A DNA stretch of 64,000 nucleotides from an uncultured Alphaproteobacteria bacterium. GTDB lineage: Bacteria > Pseudomonadota > Alphaproteobacteria > Rhizobiales > Ancalomicrobiaceae. The DNA lies in NCBI GenBank assembly GCA_937892955.1, contig CALBKH010000132.1, forward strand, positions 1-64,000, given 5' to 3'. Positions 7,721 to 17,064 of this stretch are shown piece by piece. Within the stretch, counting starts at the first letter, position 1, and the number at the start of each line of letters is the position of its first letter. The notes below the pieces were generated by a model. The model saw nothing but the letters and a program-made list of their open reading frames with translations. It was not told where the DNA came from and ran no database searches. The position numbers and the translations under genes were made by a program.

Positions 7721-8488
7721 TCACTTCTTCTTGCCCATGAAGGCGGCGAAGGCGGCGGCGGCTTCCGGCGAGGCGAGGCGGCGGGCGAACTCCTTGGCCT
7801 CCTCGGCGATGCGGGTCAGCACCTCTTCGCGGCTGGTGACGTGGCCGGTGCGCAGCAGGCGGCGGGCGACGGCGAGCGCCTGACGCGGCTTGGCGGCGAG
7901 CGCTTCGGCCGCCGCCATCGCCGTCGGCTCGACCTCGTCGGGCGACACCACCCGGTTGACCATGCCGATCGTCGCGGCGCGGGGCGCGTCGAAGCCGTTG
8001 CCGAGACAGAGCAGTTCGAAGGCGAGCGGATGGCCCATGAGGCGGGGGGCGAGCAGGCTCGAGCCGCCCTCGGGGACGAGGCCGAGATCGAGGAAGGGTG
8101 TGCGGAACAGCGAGCGGTCGGAGGCGTAGACGAGATCGGCGTGGAGGAGCGCCGTCGTGCCGATGCCGATCGCCAGACCGTCGACGCCGCAGACCAGCGG
8201 CTTCTCCAGACTCGCCAGCGCCACGAGGAAGTCGATCACCTGCAGCCCGAGCTTGCCGGTCGCGGCGGCGGCGGCGAATTCGGCGACATCGTTGCCGGCG
8301 GAGAAGGCGCCGGGCACGCCGAGGAGCACGTGGACGGCGACCGCGTCGTCGGCCTCGCCCGCCGTCAGCGCCGCGGTCATCGCCTCGTACATGGTCGAGG
8401 TGAGCGCGTTCTTCTTGTCCGGCCGATCGATGCGGACGATCGATACGGCGCCGGAGCGGGTGACGGTGATGTGCTCGGAAGTGGTCAT
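7721..8488 (-). CDS. enoyl-CoA hydratase/isomerase family protein
   Basis: 255 aa from ATG 8488. Crotonase-fold signatures: DRPDKKNALTSTMYEAM (CoA-binding/oxyanion strand), FSAGNDVAEF and the glycine-rich GVDGLAIGIGTTALLHADLVYA. LVPEGGSSLLAPRLMG contains the Glu at the usual hydratase position. Length is normal. It ends in GKKK. It may act in fatty-acid or amino-acid degradation; the exact reaction (hydratase versus isomerase) is not decidable. Convergent with the preceding anchored protein, with only 16 bases between stops. Confidence 0.87.
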   Translation of the reverse strand: MTTSEHITVTRSGAVSIVRIDRPDKKNALTSTMYEAMTAALTAGEADDAVAVHVLLGVPGAFSAGNDVAEFAAAAATGKLGLQVIDFLVALASLEKPLVCGVDGLAIGIGTTALLHADLVYASDRSLFRTPFLDLGLVPEGGSSLLAPRLMGHPLAFELLCLGNGFDAPRAATIGMVNRVVSPDEVEPTAMAAAEALAAKPRQALAVARRLLRTGHVTSREEVLTRIAEEAKEFARRLASPEAAAAFAAFMGKKK

Positions 8489-8733
8489 GGTCGTCTCGGC
8501 TCCCGGTCTCTTGTCGCCTGCCCTATACGTCAGGTTTCGATCGTATCGATCAATTGTCCGCATCTCGATGCGGCTGCGCGCACTCTAGGCACAGGCTCGC
8601 CGCCGCCGCAATAGCGGTGCGCCGCCCGAGCCTCGCGTTTCCGCCGGCGCGCCCCTTGTTTCGCGCCGCGAAAGGCGTCAAGGAAAGCCGCGAACGCGGG
8701 CGGCCGAGGGCGGCGCGACACGAGGCGTGAACG

Positions 8734-9720
8734 ATGGCGGTACGCGGAACGGCGAGCGAGGCGGAACGGCAGGCGGCGATCGCGGCGGCGGTCGCGGCGC
8801 TCGCGGCCGGTCGTCTCGTCGGGCTGCCGACCGAGACGGTCTACGGGCTCGGCGCCGACGCCACCGACGGGCGCGCCGTCGCCGCGATCTACGCCGCCAA
8901 GGGGCGGCCGAGTTTCAACCCGTTGATCGCCCACGTGCCGGACCTCGCGAGCGCCGAGCGCCACGGCATCTTCGACGACCGGGCGCGCGCCCTCGCCCGC
9001 GCCTTCTGGCCGGGGCCGCTGACGCTGGTGGTGCCGAAGCGGCCCGACAGTCCGATCGCCGATCTCGCCTCGGCCGGTCTCGACAGCATCGGCCTCCGGG
9101 TGCCGGCGGAGGCGACGACGCGCGAGATCCTCGCCCGTTTCGGCCGGCCGGTCGCCGCGCCCTCCGCCAATCGTTCCGGCCGGGTCAGTCCGACGCGGGC
9201 CGCGGACGTGGTCGAGGAGTTGGGCGAGGCGGTCGCCGAGGTGATCGACGCCGGACCGACGCCGGTCGGGGTCGAGTCCACCATCGTCGCGCTCCTCGAC
9301 GGGCCGGCGCGGCTGTTGCGCCCCGGCGGGGTGCCGCGCGAGACGATCGAGGCGGTGATCGGCGAGCCGCTCGCCGACGAGCCGCCGCCCACCGACGACG
9401 CCGTACCGATCGCGCCGGGCATGCTCTCCTCGCATTATGCGCCGAACGCCCGCGTCCGCCTCGACGCCGGCGAGGTCGCGGCCGGAGAGGCGCTGATCAC
9501 CTTCGGGCCGACGCGGCCGAAGGGGGCCGAGCGCGCCACGGCGATCTTCGACCTGTCGCCGAGCGGCGATCTCGCCGAGGCGGCGGCCAACCTCTTCCGG
9601 GCGCTGCGGGAGCTCGACTCCGGCGGCGCGAGGAGCATCGCGGTGACGCCGATCCCGGCGGAGGGGCTCGGCGAGGCGATCGTCGATCGGCTGAGGCGGG
9701 CGGCGGCGCCACGGCCCTGA
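8734..9720 (+). CDS. L-threonylcarbamoyladenylate synthase (Sua5/TsaC type)
   Basis: 328 aa. Makes threonylcarbamoyl-AMP from threonine, bicarbonate and ATP for the t6A37 modification of ANN-decoding tRNAs. The N-terminal YrdC domain has LVGLPTETVYGLGADA and the KGRPSFNPLI motif; SANRSGRVSPT follows. The C-terminal ~110 residues (after APGMLSSHYAPNA) form the extra Sua5 domain, so this is the long Sua5 form. ATG 8734 has no strong ribosome site. The 298 bases after it (9721-10018) show no gene or obvious signal. Confidence 0.92.
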   Translation: MAVRGTASEAERQAAIAAAVAALAAGRLVGLPTETVYGLGADATDGRAVAAIYAAKGRPSFNPLIAHVPDLASAERHGIFDDRARALARAFWPGPLTLVVPKRPDSPIADLASAGLDSIGLRVPAEATTREILARFGRPVAAPSANRSGRVSPTRAADVVEELGEAVAEVIDAGPTPVGVESTIVALLDGPARLLRPGGVPRETIEAVIGEPLADEPPPTDDAVPIAPGMLSSHYAPNARVRLDAGEVAAGEALITFGPTRPKGAERATAIFDLSPSGDLAEAAANLFRALRELDSGGARSIAVTPIPAEGLGEAIVDRLRRAAAPRP

Positions 9721-10018
9721 CACCGGCCGCGCTTCCACACACTGCCACGACGACAGAACCGCGGTCGACCACGAGCGACGAAGGTATGACCGTAGCGACC
9801 CGGTCCGTCACGATCCGGGGGTGACGAGCGGGCGACGATCCGTCATCGTAGCGCCGGTGGTCCGGTCGGGCCGCGAAGAAGTGATTTCGCCTTCGTCGCG
9901 CCCCGTGTCACGAGATCCACGAGAAGCCGAGAGACGAAGGCCGAGTGCGGCCGAGCGACCCGAAACGCCGAATGGCGGTGACGCGAAGAGCGCCGGGTCG
10001 CGGGGAGGAAATACGCGA

Positions 10019-10948
10019 ATGTCGACATTGCTGATCCATCATCCCGCCTGCCTCGGGCATGCGACCCCTCTCGGACATCCCGAACGGGCCGATCGGATCC
10101 GCGTCGTCGATCGCATCCTCGAACACGAGCGTTTCCAGGCGCTGGAGCGCGAGGCGGCGGCCCGCGGCACCCGCGAGATGGTCGAACTCGGCCATCCCGG
10201 CAGCTATTTCGACGAGATCTCCGCCTGCGTGCCGGCCGAGGGGCTGACGCGCCTCGACGACGACACGACCATGTCGCCGGGCTCGCTCGAGGCGGCGCTC
10301 CGGGCGGTCGGCGGCGCTTGTCAGGCGGTCGACGAGGTGTTCGAGAAGAAGGTCAAGAACGCCTTCTGCATCGTCCGTCCGCCCGGCCACCATGCCGAGT
10401 CGAAGCGCGCCATGGGCTTCTGCCTGTTCAACAACGCGGCGATCGCGGCGAAGTGGGCGCGGGCGAAGCACGGCGCCGAGCGTGTCGTGGTGATGGACTT
10501 CGACGTCCACCACGGCAACGGCACCCAGGACATCTTCTGGAACGATCCGAACCTGATGTACGCCTCGACCCACCAGATGCCGTTCTATCCCGGCACCGGC
10601 GAAGTGGGCGAGACCGGCATCGCCGACAACATCGTCAACGCGCCCTTGTGGGCGGGCGCCGGCGGCGCCGACTTCCGCGAAGCGATGGACATCGCGGTGC
10701 TGCCGCGCATCGACGAATTCCGCCCCGACATGATCATCATCTCGGCCGGCTTCGACGCCCACACCCGCGATCCGATGAGCCAGATCAATCTGGTCGAGGC
10801 GGACTTCGCCTGGGCGACGTCGCGGCTGATGGACATCGCCGATCGGCGCTGCAACAGCCGGATCGTCTCGGTGATGGAGGGTGGCTACGACCTCGAAGGC
10901 CTCGCCCGCTCCGTCGCCGCACACGTGATGACGCTGATGAAGAGCTGA
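10019..10948 (+). CDS. histone-deacetylase-family hydrolase
   Basis: 309 aa from ATG 10019, with GGGAGGA eight bases upstream. Arginase/HDAC-fold zinc enzyme: the active-site His pair in RPPGHHAES, metal ligands in MDFDVHHGNGTQD and ISAGFDAHTRDP, and GGYDLEGLA near the C-terminus. Bacterial members hydrolyse acetylpolyamines or acyl-lysine; the actual substrate is unknown. No partner gene is obvious; an MFS carrier follows. Confidence 0.88.
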   Translation: MSTLLIHHPACLGHATPLGHPERADRIRVVDRILEHERFQALEREAAARGTREMVELGHPGSYFDEISACVPAEGLTRLDDDTTMSPGSLEAALRAVGGACQAVDEVFEKKVKNAFCIVRPPGHHAESKRAMGFCLFNNAAIAAKWARAKHGAERVVVMDFDVHHGNGTQDIFWNDPNLMYASTHQMPFYPGTGEVGETGIADNIVNAPLWAGAGGADFREAMDIAVLPRIDEFRPDMIIISAGFDAHTRDPMSQINLVEADFAWATSRLMDIADRRCNSRIVSVMEGGYDLEGLARSVAAHVMTLMKS

Positions 10949-10999
10949 CCGGCGCTTCTCGCGCTTGTCGGCGGGCGGGGACATCGCCATCTTCGCGCG

Positions 11000-12232
11000 A
11001 TGTCCGCCGCCGTCCCCCGCGACTCCCTTCTCGTGCCCGTACTCGCTCTCGGCCAGATCGTCGGCTGGGGGACGACCTATTACATGCCGTCGGTGCTGGC
11101 GCCGGACCTCGGGCGAGATCTCGGGCTCGACACCACCGGCGTCTATCTCGGCGTCACCACCATGGTCGCCTTCGGCGGTCTCGCCTCGCCGCTCGCCGGG
11201 CGGCTGCTCGACCGTTTCGGGGCGAGCCGTTTCATGGTGGCGGCGCCGATCACCATCGGCCTCGGCCATGCGCTGGTCGCCGCCTTCCCCTCGGCCATCA
11301 CCTGGTATGCGGCGTGGCTGTTGTTCGGCATCGCCATGCCGTTCGGGCTGACCCTGGCGGTCAACACTTTCGTCACCCGCTTCACCGGCGTCGGCGCACG
11401 GCGGCGGATCGGGCTCGTCGCCCTGCTGGTCGGCTTCTCCCCGAGCCTGTTCTGGCCGCTGACCGCGCTGCTCGAGGCGCACCTCGGCTGGCGCGGCACG
11501 CTCGCCTGCTATGCGGCGGTCGAACTCGCCCTGCTCCTGCCGCTGCAGCTGTGGATCGCCGCGCACTGGTCGGACGTCGAGCCGAATTTCGGCTTCTCGC
11601 GCGGTCCGACGCCGCGGGTGCCGGAGCCGCCGCCGGTGACCCTGTCGCCGCGCACCCGGACGATCGCCATCGTGGCGATGGTCGTCGCCTTCACCTCACA
11701 GGGCTTCGCCTCGTGGGGATTGCCGCTGCACGTCATCCGCCTCTTCGGCGAACTCGGCCTCGACGACGCCACCGCGGTGACCGTGGCGGCGGCGAGCGGC
11801 GCGGCGACGATCGCGGCGCGCGCGATCGAAGTGACCCTCGGCCAGCGCCTGCATCCGCTCACCACCACCGGCCTGTCGATCGCCGTGCTGTCGCCGATGC
11901 TGGCGCTGCTCGGCTCGCCGCTCGATCCTCTGATCGCCGCCTGGATCTTCATCGTGGTATGGAGCGGCGCCAACGGCATCCTGTCGGTGCTGCGCAACAC
12001 GCTGCCGCTCACCCTCTTCGGGGCGGAGGCCTACGGCGCGCTGATGGGACGGATGAGCCTGCCGCAGAACCTCGTCTTCGCCGCCTCGCCGGCGGTCTTC
12101 GCGCTGGCGATGGAACGCGGCGGGCCGACGTTGGCGCTGTGGCTCGCCATCGGCGCATCGCTGACGGCGCTGGTCGCGGCCGTGGTGCTGCAACGCATCG
12201 CCCATCCGCGCCGTCTCGCCGTCGCCCATTGA
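11000..12232 (+). CDS. MFS transporter
   Basis: 410 aa with about 12 hydrophobic helices, beginning LVPVLALGQIVGWGTTYYMPSVLAP. The MFS loop-2/3 motif appears as GRLLDRFGASRFMV, and the half-repeat is visible around residue 215 after a cytoplasmic loop (SPRTRTIAIVAMVVAFTSQGFASWG). Inner-membrane secondary carrier. Substrate cannot be predicted. It follows the HDAC-like gene by 51 bases and may share its transcript. Confidence 0.83.
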   Translation: MSAAVPRDSLLVPVLALGQIVGWGTTYYMPSVLAPDLGRDLGLDTTGVYLGVTTMVAFGGLASPLAGRLLDRFGASRFMVAAPITIGLGHALVAAFPSAITWYAAWLLFGIAMPFGLTLAVNTFVTRFTGVGARRRIGLVALLVGFSPSLFWPLTALLEAHLGWRGTLACYAAVELALLLPLQLWIAAHWSDVEPNFGFSRGPTPRVPEPPPVTLSPRTRTIAIVAMVVAFTSQGFASWGLPLHVIRLFGELGLDDATAVTVAAASGAATIAARAIEVTLGQRLHPLTTTGLSIAVLSPMLALLGSPLDPLIAAWIFIVVWSGANGILSVLRNTLPLTLFGAEAYGALMGRMSLPQNLVFAASPAVFALAMERGGPTLALWLAIGASLTALVAAVVLQRIAHPRRLAVAH

Positions 12233-12288
12233 CAGCGTCCGTCCCGCGGTGCCTCCTCGGGGGCGCCCGGAACCATGAGAGAGAGCCC

Positions 12289-12543
12289 GTGACCGAGATC
12301 TCCGCCGACATCGCCGCCCTGCCCTTCGAGAAGGCGCTCGCCGAACTCGAGGCGATCGTGCAGAAGCTCGAGCGCGGCGACGTGGCCCTCGACGAATCGA
12401 TCGCCGCCTACGAACGCGGCGAAGCGCTCAAGGCGCACTGCCAGAAGTTGCTGTCGGCGGCGGAAACACGCGTCGAGAAGATCCGCCTCTCCGCAGAAGG
12501 ACGGCCGCAGGGCGTCGAGCCGCTCGACCTCGAGCGCGGCTGA
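12289..12543 (+). CDS. xseB: exodeoxyribonuclease VII small subunit
   Basis: 84 aa from GTG 12289, preceded by GAGAGAG. Family signature FEKALAELEAIVQKLERGDVAL followed by ESIAAYERGEALKAHC. With the XseA large subunit (not in this window) it forms the ssDNA-degrading exonuclease VII. Position just upstream of dxs is a widely conserved bacterial arrangement and supports the call. Confidence 0.93.
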   Translation: MTEISADIAALPFEKALAELEAIVQKLERGDVALDESIAAYERGEALKAHCQKLLSAAETRVEKIRLSAEGRPQGVEPLDLERG

Positions 12544-12711
12544 GGAGAGACGTTCCGCTTCCGGCAGCGGTCGTCGATCACGAAGACGTAAGATGTGCAA
12601 AGACCGATCGATCGGCGCAACACGCTGAAGAAAAACGACGAACATCCCGGAACCGCTGCCGTCCGCGCCGCGGCGGAAGGCCCCGAAACGGGTCGAACGG
12701 TCAAACGGTCA

Positions 12712-12739
12712 TTTGCAGCGGGACGCTGCGTCATATATT
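12712..12739 (+). promoter_or_regulatory. candidate promoter for dxs
   Basis: TTTGCA (12712-12717), a 16-base spacer and TATATT (12734-12739) lie about 85 bases before the dxs start in the 278-base xseB-dxs gap. The -10 matches five of six consensus bases, the -35 four of six. It is conspicuous because the surroundings are very GC-rich. Confidence 0.4.
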
Positions 12740-12821
12740 CGAAAAGATGGCGTGTTCGTTCCGTGATCGCGCCGGGCCGGGAGACCGTGGTCGACCGACC
12801 TCACCCGCGAGAGTGTTCCAG

Positions 12822-14741
12822 TTGTCCATCGAGACTCCCCTTCTCGACACGGTGAAGACCCCGGAGGACCTCCGGAAGCTTCCCGATTCGGCGCTCCGCC
12901 AGCTCGCCGACGAGCTGCGCGCCGAGACCATCGACGCGGTGTCGGTGACCGGCGGTCATCTCGGCGCCGGCCTCGGGGTGGTGGAGCTGACGGTGGCGCT
13001 GCACCGCGTGTTCGAGACGCCGCGCGACATCCTGATCTGGGACGTCGGCCACCAGAGCTACCCGCACAAGATCCTCACCGGACGGCGCGACCGGATCCGT
13101 ACGCTGCGGCAACCCGGCGGCCTCTCGGGCTTCACCAAGCGCGACGAGAGCGTCTACGACCCGTTCGGCACCGCCCATTCCTCGACCTCGATCTCGGCGG
13201 CGCTCGGCTTCGCCACGGCGCGCGATCTCGACGGCGGGACGAACAACGTCGTCGCGGTGATCGGCGACGGCTCGATGTCGGCGGGCATGGCCTACGAGGC
13301 GATGAACAACGCGGGCGCCAAGGGCTCGCGGCTGATCGTCGTGCTCAACGACAACGACATGTCGATCGCCCCGCCGACCGGGGCGATGAGCGCCTATCTG
13401 GCGCGGCTCGTGTCGTCGCGCACCTTCATGCAGCTGCGCGACATCGGCAAACAGATCTCCCGGCGTCTGCCGAAGTTCATGGAGATCGGCGCCAAGCGGG
13501 CGGAGGAATACGCCCGCGGCATGGCGATGGGCGGAACGCTGTTCGAGGAACTCGGCTTCTACTACGTCGGGCCGATCGACGGGCACAATCTCGACCACCT
13601 CCTGCCCGTCCTGCGCAACGTGCGCGACGCCAAGGAAGGGCCGATCCTCGTCCACGTCGTCACCCAGAAGGGCAAGGGCTACGCCCCGGCCGAGGCGGCG
13701 CCCGACAAGTATCACGGCGTCAACCGCTTCGACGTCATCACCGGCAAGCAGGCCAAGCCCAAGGGCAACGCGCCGTCCTACACCCGCGTCTTCGCCGACA
13801 CGCTGACGACGGAAGCCGCCCACGACGCCAAGATCGTCGGCATCACCGCGGCGATGCCGTCGGGCACCGGTCTGGACATCTTCGGCAAGGCCTTCCCGAA
13901 GCGGGTGTTCGACGTCGGCATCGCCGAACAGCATGCGGTGACCTTCGCCGCGGGTCTCGCGGCGGGCGGCTACAAGCCGTTCTGCGCCATCTATTCGACC
14001 TTCCTGCAGCGCGGCTTCGATCAGGTGGCCCACGACGTGGCGCTGCAACGGCTGCCGGTGCGCTTCCCCATCGATCGCGCCGGCTTCGTCGGTGCCGACG
14101 GGGCGACCCATGCCGGCGCCTACGATCTCGCCTATCTCGGCTGCCTGCCGAACTTCGTCGTCATGGCGCCGTCGGACGAGGCGGAACTCGTCCACATGGT
14201 GGCGACGTCGGTGGCGATCGACGATCGTCCCTCGGCCTTCCGTTTCCCGCGTGGCGAGGGCGTCGGCTGCGATCTGCCGATGCGCGGCACGCCGCTCGAG
14301 ATCGGCAAGGGCCGGATCGTCCGCGAAGGCACGAAGATCGCCATCCTGTCGCTGGGGACGCGGCTCGCCGCCTCTGTCGAGGCGGCCGAGACGCTGGAGG
14401 CGCACGGGCTGTCGACCACGGTCGCCGACGCGCGCTTCATGAAGCCGCTCGACCGCGATCTGCTGCGGCGGCTGGCGCGTGAACACGAGGTGCTGATCAC
14501 GGTCGAGGAAGGCGCCATCGGCGGCTTCGGCAGCCATGTGCTGCATGCGCTCGCCGAAGACGGGCTGCTCGACGGCGGGCTGAAGCTGCGCACCCTGATG
14601 ATGCCCGACCTGTTCCTCGACCACGGCGACCAGGAGGCCACCATGGCGGCGATCGGGCTCGACGCCTCCGGCATCGTGCGCCGCGCCTTCGAGGCGCTGG
14701 GTCGCTCGGAACTGTCGGCCGAGCCGGCCTGGCGGGCGTGA
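12822..14741 (+). CDS. dxs: 1-deoxy-D-xylulose-5-phosphate synthase
   Basis: 639 aa from TTG 12822, giving the usual N-terminus SIETPLLDTVKTPEDLRKLP; GAGAG lies eight bases upstream. Thiamine-diphosphate enzyme joining pyruvate and glyceraldehyde-3-phosphate, first step of the MEP isoprenoid pathway. Visible motifs: VGHQSYPHKILTGR, the ThDP motif GDGSMSAGMAYEAMNNAG, HVVTQKGKGYAPAE, and DVGIAEQHAVTFAAGLA with the catalytic Glu. ispE of the same pathway is at 36.5 kb and a polyprenyl synthase at 44.4 kb. GTG 12813 is an alternative start. Confidence 0.95.
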   Translation: MSIETPLLDTVKTPEDLRKLPDSALRQLADELRAETIDAVSVTGGHLGAGLGVVELTVALHRVFETPRDILIWDVGHQSYPHKILTGRRDRIRTLRQPGGLSGFTKRDESVYDPFGTAHSSTSISAALGFATARDLDGGTNNVVAVIGDGSMSAGMAYEAMNNAGAKGSRLIVVLNDNDMSIAPPTGAMSAYLARLVSSRTFMQLRDIGKQISRRLPKFMEIGAKRAEEYARGMAMGGTLFEELGFYYVGPIDGHNLDHLLPVLRNVRDAKEGPILVHVVTQKGKGYAPAEAAPDKYHGVNRFDVITGKQAKPKGNAPSYTRVFADTLTTEAAHDAKIVGITAAMPSGTGLDIFGKAFPKRVFDVGIAEQHAVTFAAGLAAGGYKPFCAIYSTFLQRGFDQVAHDVALQRLPVRFPIDRAGFVGADGATHAGAYDLAYLGCLPNFVVMAPSDEAELVHMVATSVAIDDRPSAFRFPRGEGVGCDLPMRGTPLEIGKGRIVREGTKIAILSLGTRLAASVEAAETLEAHGLSTTVADARFMKPLDRDLLRRLAREHEVLITVEEGAIGGFGSHVLHALAEDGLLDGGLKLRTLMMPDLFLDHGDQEATMAAIGLDASGIVRRAFEALGRSELSAEPAWRA

Positions 14742-14762
14742 TACCGAAGCGGAGGTCGGGAG

Positions 14763-15377
14763 ATGAGCCTCGGATCCTTGCGGGTGGTGCTGTGGGTGTT
14801 GATCGTCGCCATCGTCGGCGGCCTCGGCACCTATGTCGTCCTGCGCGAAGCGCCGACGCAGAAGGCCGAGAACGGGGTGATGAAGCCGGTCGCCGGAATC
14901 GGCGGCGAGTTCTCGCTGGTCGATCAGAAGCGCCGCCCCTTCACCGAGAAGGAGCTTCTCGGCAAGCCGACGGCGATGTTCTTCGGCTACACCTTCTGTC
15001 CCGACGTCTGCCCGACGACGCTGCTCGAGGCGACGACCTGGATGAAGGAGCTCGGCGCGGACGGCGACCGGCTGCGCGTCGTCTTCGTGTCGGTCGATCC
15101 GGACCGCGACACGCCGGAGAAGCTCGACGAATATCTCGGCTCCTTCGACCCGCGCTTCGTCGGCCTGTCGGGCTCGCACGAGGAGACCGACCGGATCGTC
15201 AAGGCGTTCCGGGTCTACGCCCGCAAGGTCGAGGGCAAGGGCGGCGACTACACCATGGACCACACGGCGGCGACCTACCTGATCGATCCGCAGGGGCGGT
15301 TCGTCGGGGTGATCAACTTCCAGGAGCCGACCGACAAGGCGATGATCAAGATCCGCCGGCTGATGACGATGAAATGA
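14763..15377 (+). CDS. SCO1/SenC family copper chaperone
   Basis: 204 aa. An N-terminal membrane anchor (residues 8-26, VVLWVLIVAIVGGLGTYVV) is followed by a thioredoxin-like periplasmic domain. The copper ligands are present: CPDVCP (C79, C83) and His167 in TMDHTAATYLID. SCO proteins deliver copper to the CuA site of cytochrome c oxidase or act as thiol reductants. No oxidase genes are in this window. It follows dxs by 21 bases. Confidence 0.92.
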   Translation: MSLGSLRVVLWVLIVAIVGGLGTYVVLREAPTQKAENGVMKPVAGIGGEFSLVDQKRRPFTEKELLGKPTAMFFGYTFCPDVCPTTLLEATTWMKELGADGDRLRVVFVSVDPDRDTPEKLDEYLGSFDPRFVGLSGSHEETDRIVKAFRVYARKVEGKGGDYTMDHTAATYLIDPQGRFVGVINFQEPTDKAMIKIRRLMTMK

Positions 15378-15502
15378 TACCGAGCGGATGAAGTTCCGAC
15401 CTGTTCGGAACTTCATCAGCGAAGGCAAGCCCGAACGGGCGTCGGCCGGTCAGGCCGCAACCCACGAAATTCGGACGAGTCCGAATTTCGTGAACTCGGT
15501 AT
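15377..15502. repeat. palindromic cassette with two long stem-loops
   Basis: Flanked by short inverted ends (ATACCGAG at 15377-15384, CTCGGTAT at 15495-15502). Inside are two perfect hairpins with 13-bp arms: 15387-15417 (GATGAAGTTCCGA, 5-base loop) and 15463-15492 (CACGAAATTCGGA, 4-base loop). The cassette begins on the stop codon of the SCO gene and precedes the convergent DUF1499 gene. It may serve as a bidirectional terminator without a U-tract, or be a REP-type mobile cassette. The core ATTCGGA-cgNN-TCCGAAT recurs at 46871-46888. Confidence 0.7.
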
Positions 15503-15550
15503 GAACCGGATCGCCGTCGCGCGACGCACCGCTTTCGTCCGATCGTCCGA

Positions 15551-16330
15551 TCAGCGTCCGTAGCTCGCCACCACCCGGCGATCGAGTTCGTCGAGGAAGC
15601 CGCGGATGCGACGGGCGTTGCGGCCGAAATCGTGACTTCCCCAGCGGATCGACGAGCGCAGGTCGATGCGGCTGCCCGACGGCTCGGGCAGGACACGGAC
15701 GACGACGTCGTCCTCGAAACCGAAGATCAGGGTGCGCGCCACCGCTTCGATGCGGCCGCGTTCGCCGTCGCCGGTGGGCTGGAGCATTTCGGTGACCTGC
15801 CAGCCCTCTTCCTCGACGAGGCGGCGGGTGACGAAGAACAGCAGGTCGGAGCCGACCGAGAAGCGGCGGGTGACGATCTCCGGCCACGCGGCATGGACAC
15901 GGGCGCGCTCCTCCGGCGAGGGCGGGCGGGCCGAGGCGAGGCGTCCGGCGCGCAGGAAGGCCGCCTCGCGATAGAGCGGCGGATCGACGGCGTCGGTGGA
16001 GACGTCGGTCACCTTCGGGAAGTCGACCCACTCGACCGCCAGATAGACGACCGGCGACAGCGCCAGCACCGCCCAGATCGCGCCGATCGCCGCGTCGCGA
16101 CCGCCGCGACGACCGTCGTGCCAGATGAAGGCGGCGGCGACGAGCGCCAGCACCAGCGCCACGGCGGCGAAGCCGAAGGCGGCCGCGACGAGCACCAACG
16201 CCTGGTTCGTCGGCATCATCCCCGCGCGGTGGGCGATGGTGACGATGACCAGCACCGGCACCGAGAAGGCGCCGAGCCAACGGCTCCAACCGGCGATCAG
16301 GGAGCGGCGCTCGGGCGGGCGAAAGACCAT
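15551..16330 (-). CDS. DUF1499 membrane protein
   Basis: 259 aa from ATG 16330 with GGAG upstream. Three hydrophobic helices lie in the first ~110 residues (PVLVIVTIAHRAGMM; LVLVAAAFGFAAVALVLALV; AAIGAIWAVLALSPVVYLAV), followed by a soluble DUF1499-like domain with IEAVARTLIFGFEDDVVVRV and DLRSSIRWGSHDFGRNARRI. DUF1499 has no assigned biochemical role. Inner-membrane location with the domain outside is inferred. Confidence 0.8.
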   Translation of the reverse strand: MVFRPPERRSLIAGWSRWLGAFSVPVLVIVTIAHRAGMMPTNQALVLVAAAFGFAAVALVLALVAAAFIWHDGRRGGRDAAIGAIWAVLALSPVVYLAVEWVDFPKVTDVSTDAVDPPLYREAAFLRAGRLASARPPSPEERARVHAAWPEIVTRRFSVGSDLLFFVTRRLVEEEGWQVTEMLQPTGDGERGRIEAVARTLIFGFEDDVVVRVLPEPSGSRIDLRSSIRWGSHDFGRNARRIRGFLDELDRRVVASYGR

Positions 16331-16580
16331 GGGGCTCCGGGGCGAGGACGGCGAACGAGAGCGCCGTAGCGAGGATTCGCCCCCACCCGGCCGGTCGCCT
16401 CCCTTACCACGGTATCGGGAGGCGAGCGAGGGAGACCGGCGGCGGGAGAGACGACGCCACGCCGGCTCGCAGACCCGTGCCCCGGCGAGCGGATCGTGCG
16501 GCTTTGACGTCGGCGGCGAAACCGGGCATGACGGCGTCCGACCGATCCCGCGCGCCTGCGCCACCCGACGAGGACGACCG

Positions 16581-16862
16581 ATGACCGATACGCCCGAGAC
16601 CGAAACCGAAACCCCCGCGACCGCCGCCGTCGAAACCCCGCCGGATCGCCTCACCGCCGATCCGGCGAGCCCGTTCTTCTCGAGCGAGACGCTGCAGCGC
16701 GGCGTCGGCGTGCGCTTCAAGGGCGTCGAGAAGTTCAACGTCGAAGAGTACTGCGTCTCGGAAGGGTGGATCCGCGTCCCCGTCGGCAAGGGCGTCGACC
16801 GTCGCGGCCGGCCGCTGCTGATCAAGCTCACCGGCGACGTCGAGGTGTGGTTCAAGGAGTGA
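16581..16862 (+). CDS. DUF3297 family protein
   Basis: 93 aa from ATG 16581. An acidic/threonine-rich start (TDTPETETETPATAAVE) is followed by the compact conserved part: PDRLTADPASPFFSSE, GVGVRFKG, NVEEYCVSEGWIRV and a C-terminal GDVEVWFKE. These match DUF3297, sometimes mislabelled glutathione peroxidase; no selenocysteine or peroxidase catalytic triad is present. Cytoplasmic, function unknown. The 200 bases that follow contain no recognisable gene. Confidence 0.8.
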   Translation: MTDTPETETETPATAAVETPPDRLTADPASPFFSSETLQRGVGVRFKGVEKFNVEEYCVSEGWIRVPVGKGVDRRGRPLLIKLTGDVEVWFKE

Positions 16863-17064
16863 GCGGTCCCGGCTCTCGAGCCGGGCGCGAAGGTCCGGCG
16901 GACCTTCGCGAGCGACGAACGCCTCGTGCCACGGCGCGAGGCAGGCGCCCTCGCCGCGACGCCTCCGACAGCGGCAAGGCGTCGCTCCCCCCGATCTGGG
17001 GGTTCTCGAGCGGCGATTCGATCGCCATCTCCTCAGGACCTTTCGACGATCGGGGAGAATCATC

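Noticed and set aside
12801..15428. Very long open frame (875 codons) on the minus strand opposite dxs and the SCO gene
   Set aside because: GC-rich codon bias leaves the antisense frame free of stops. The translation is low-complexity Arg/His/Asp-rich, and the plus-strand genes are unmistakable.
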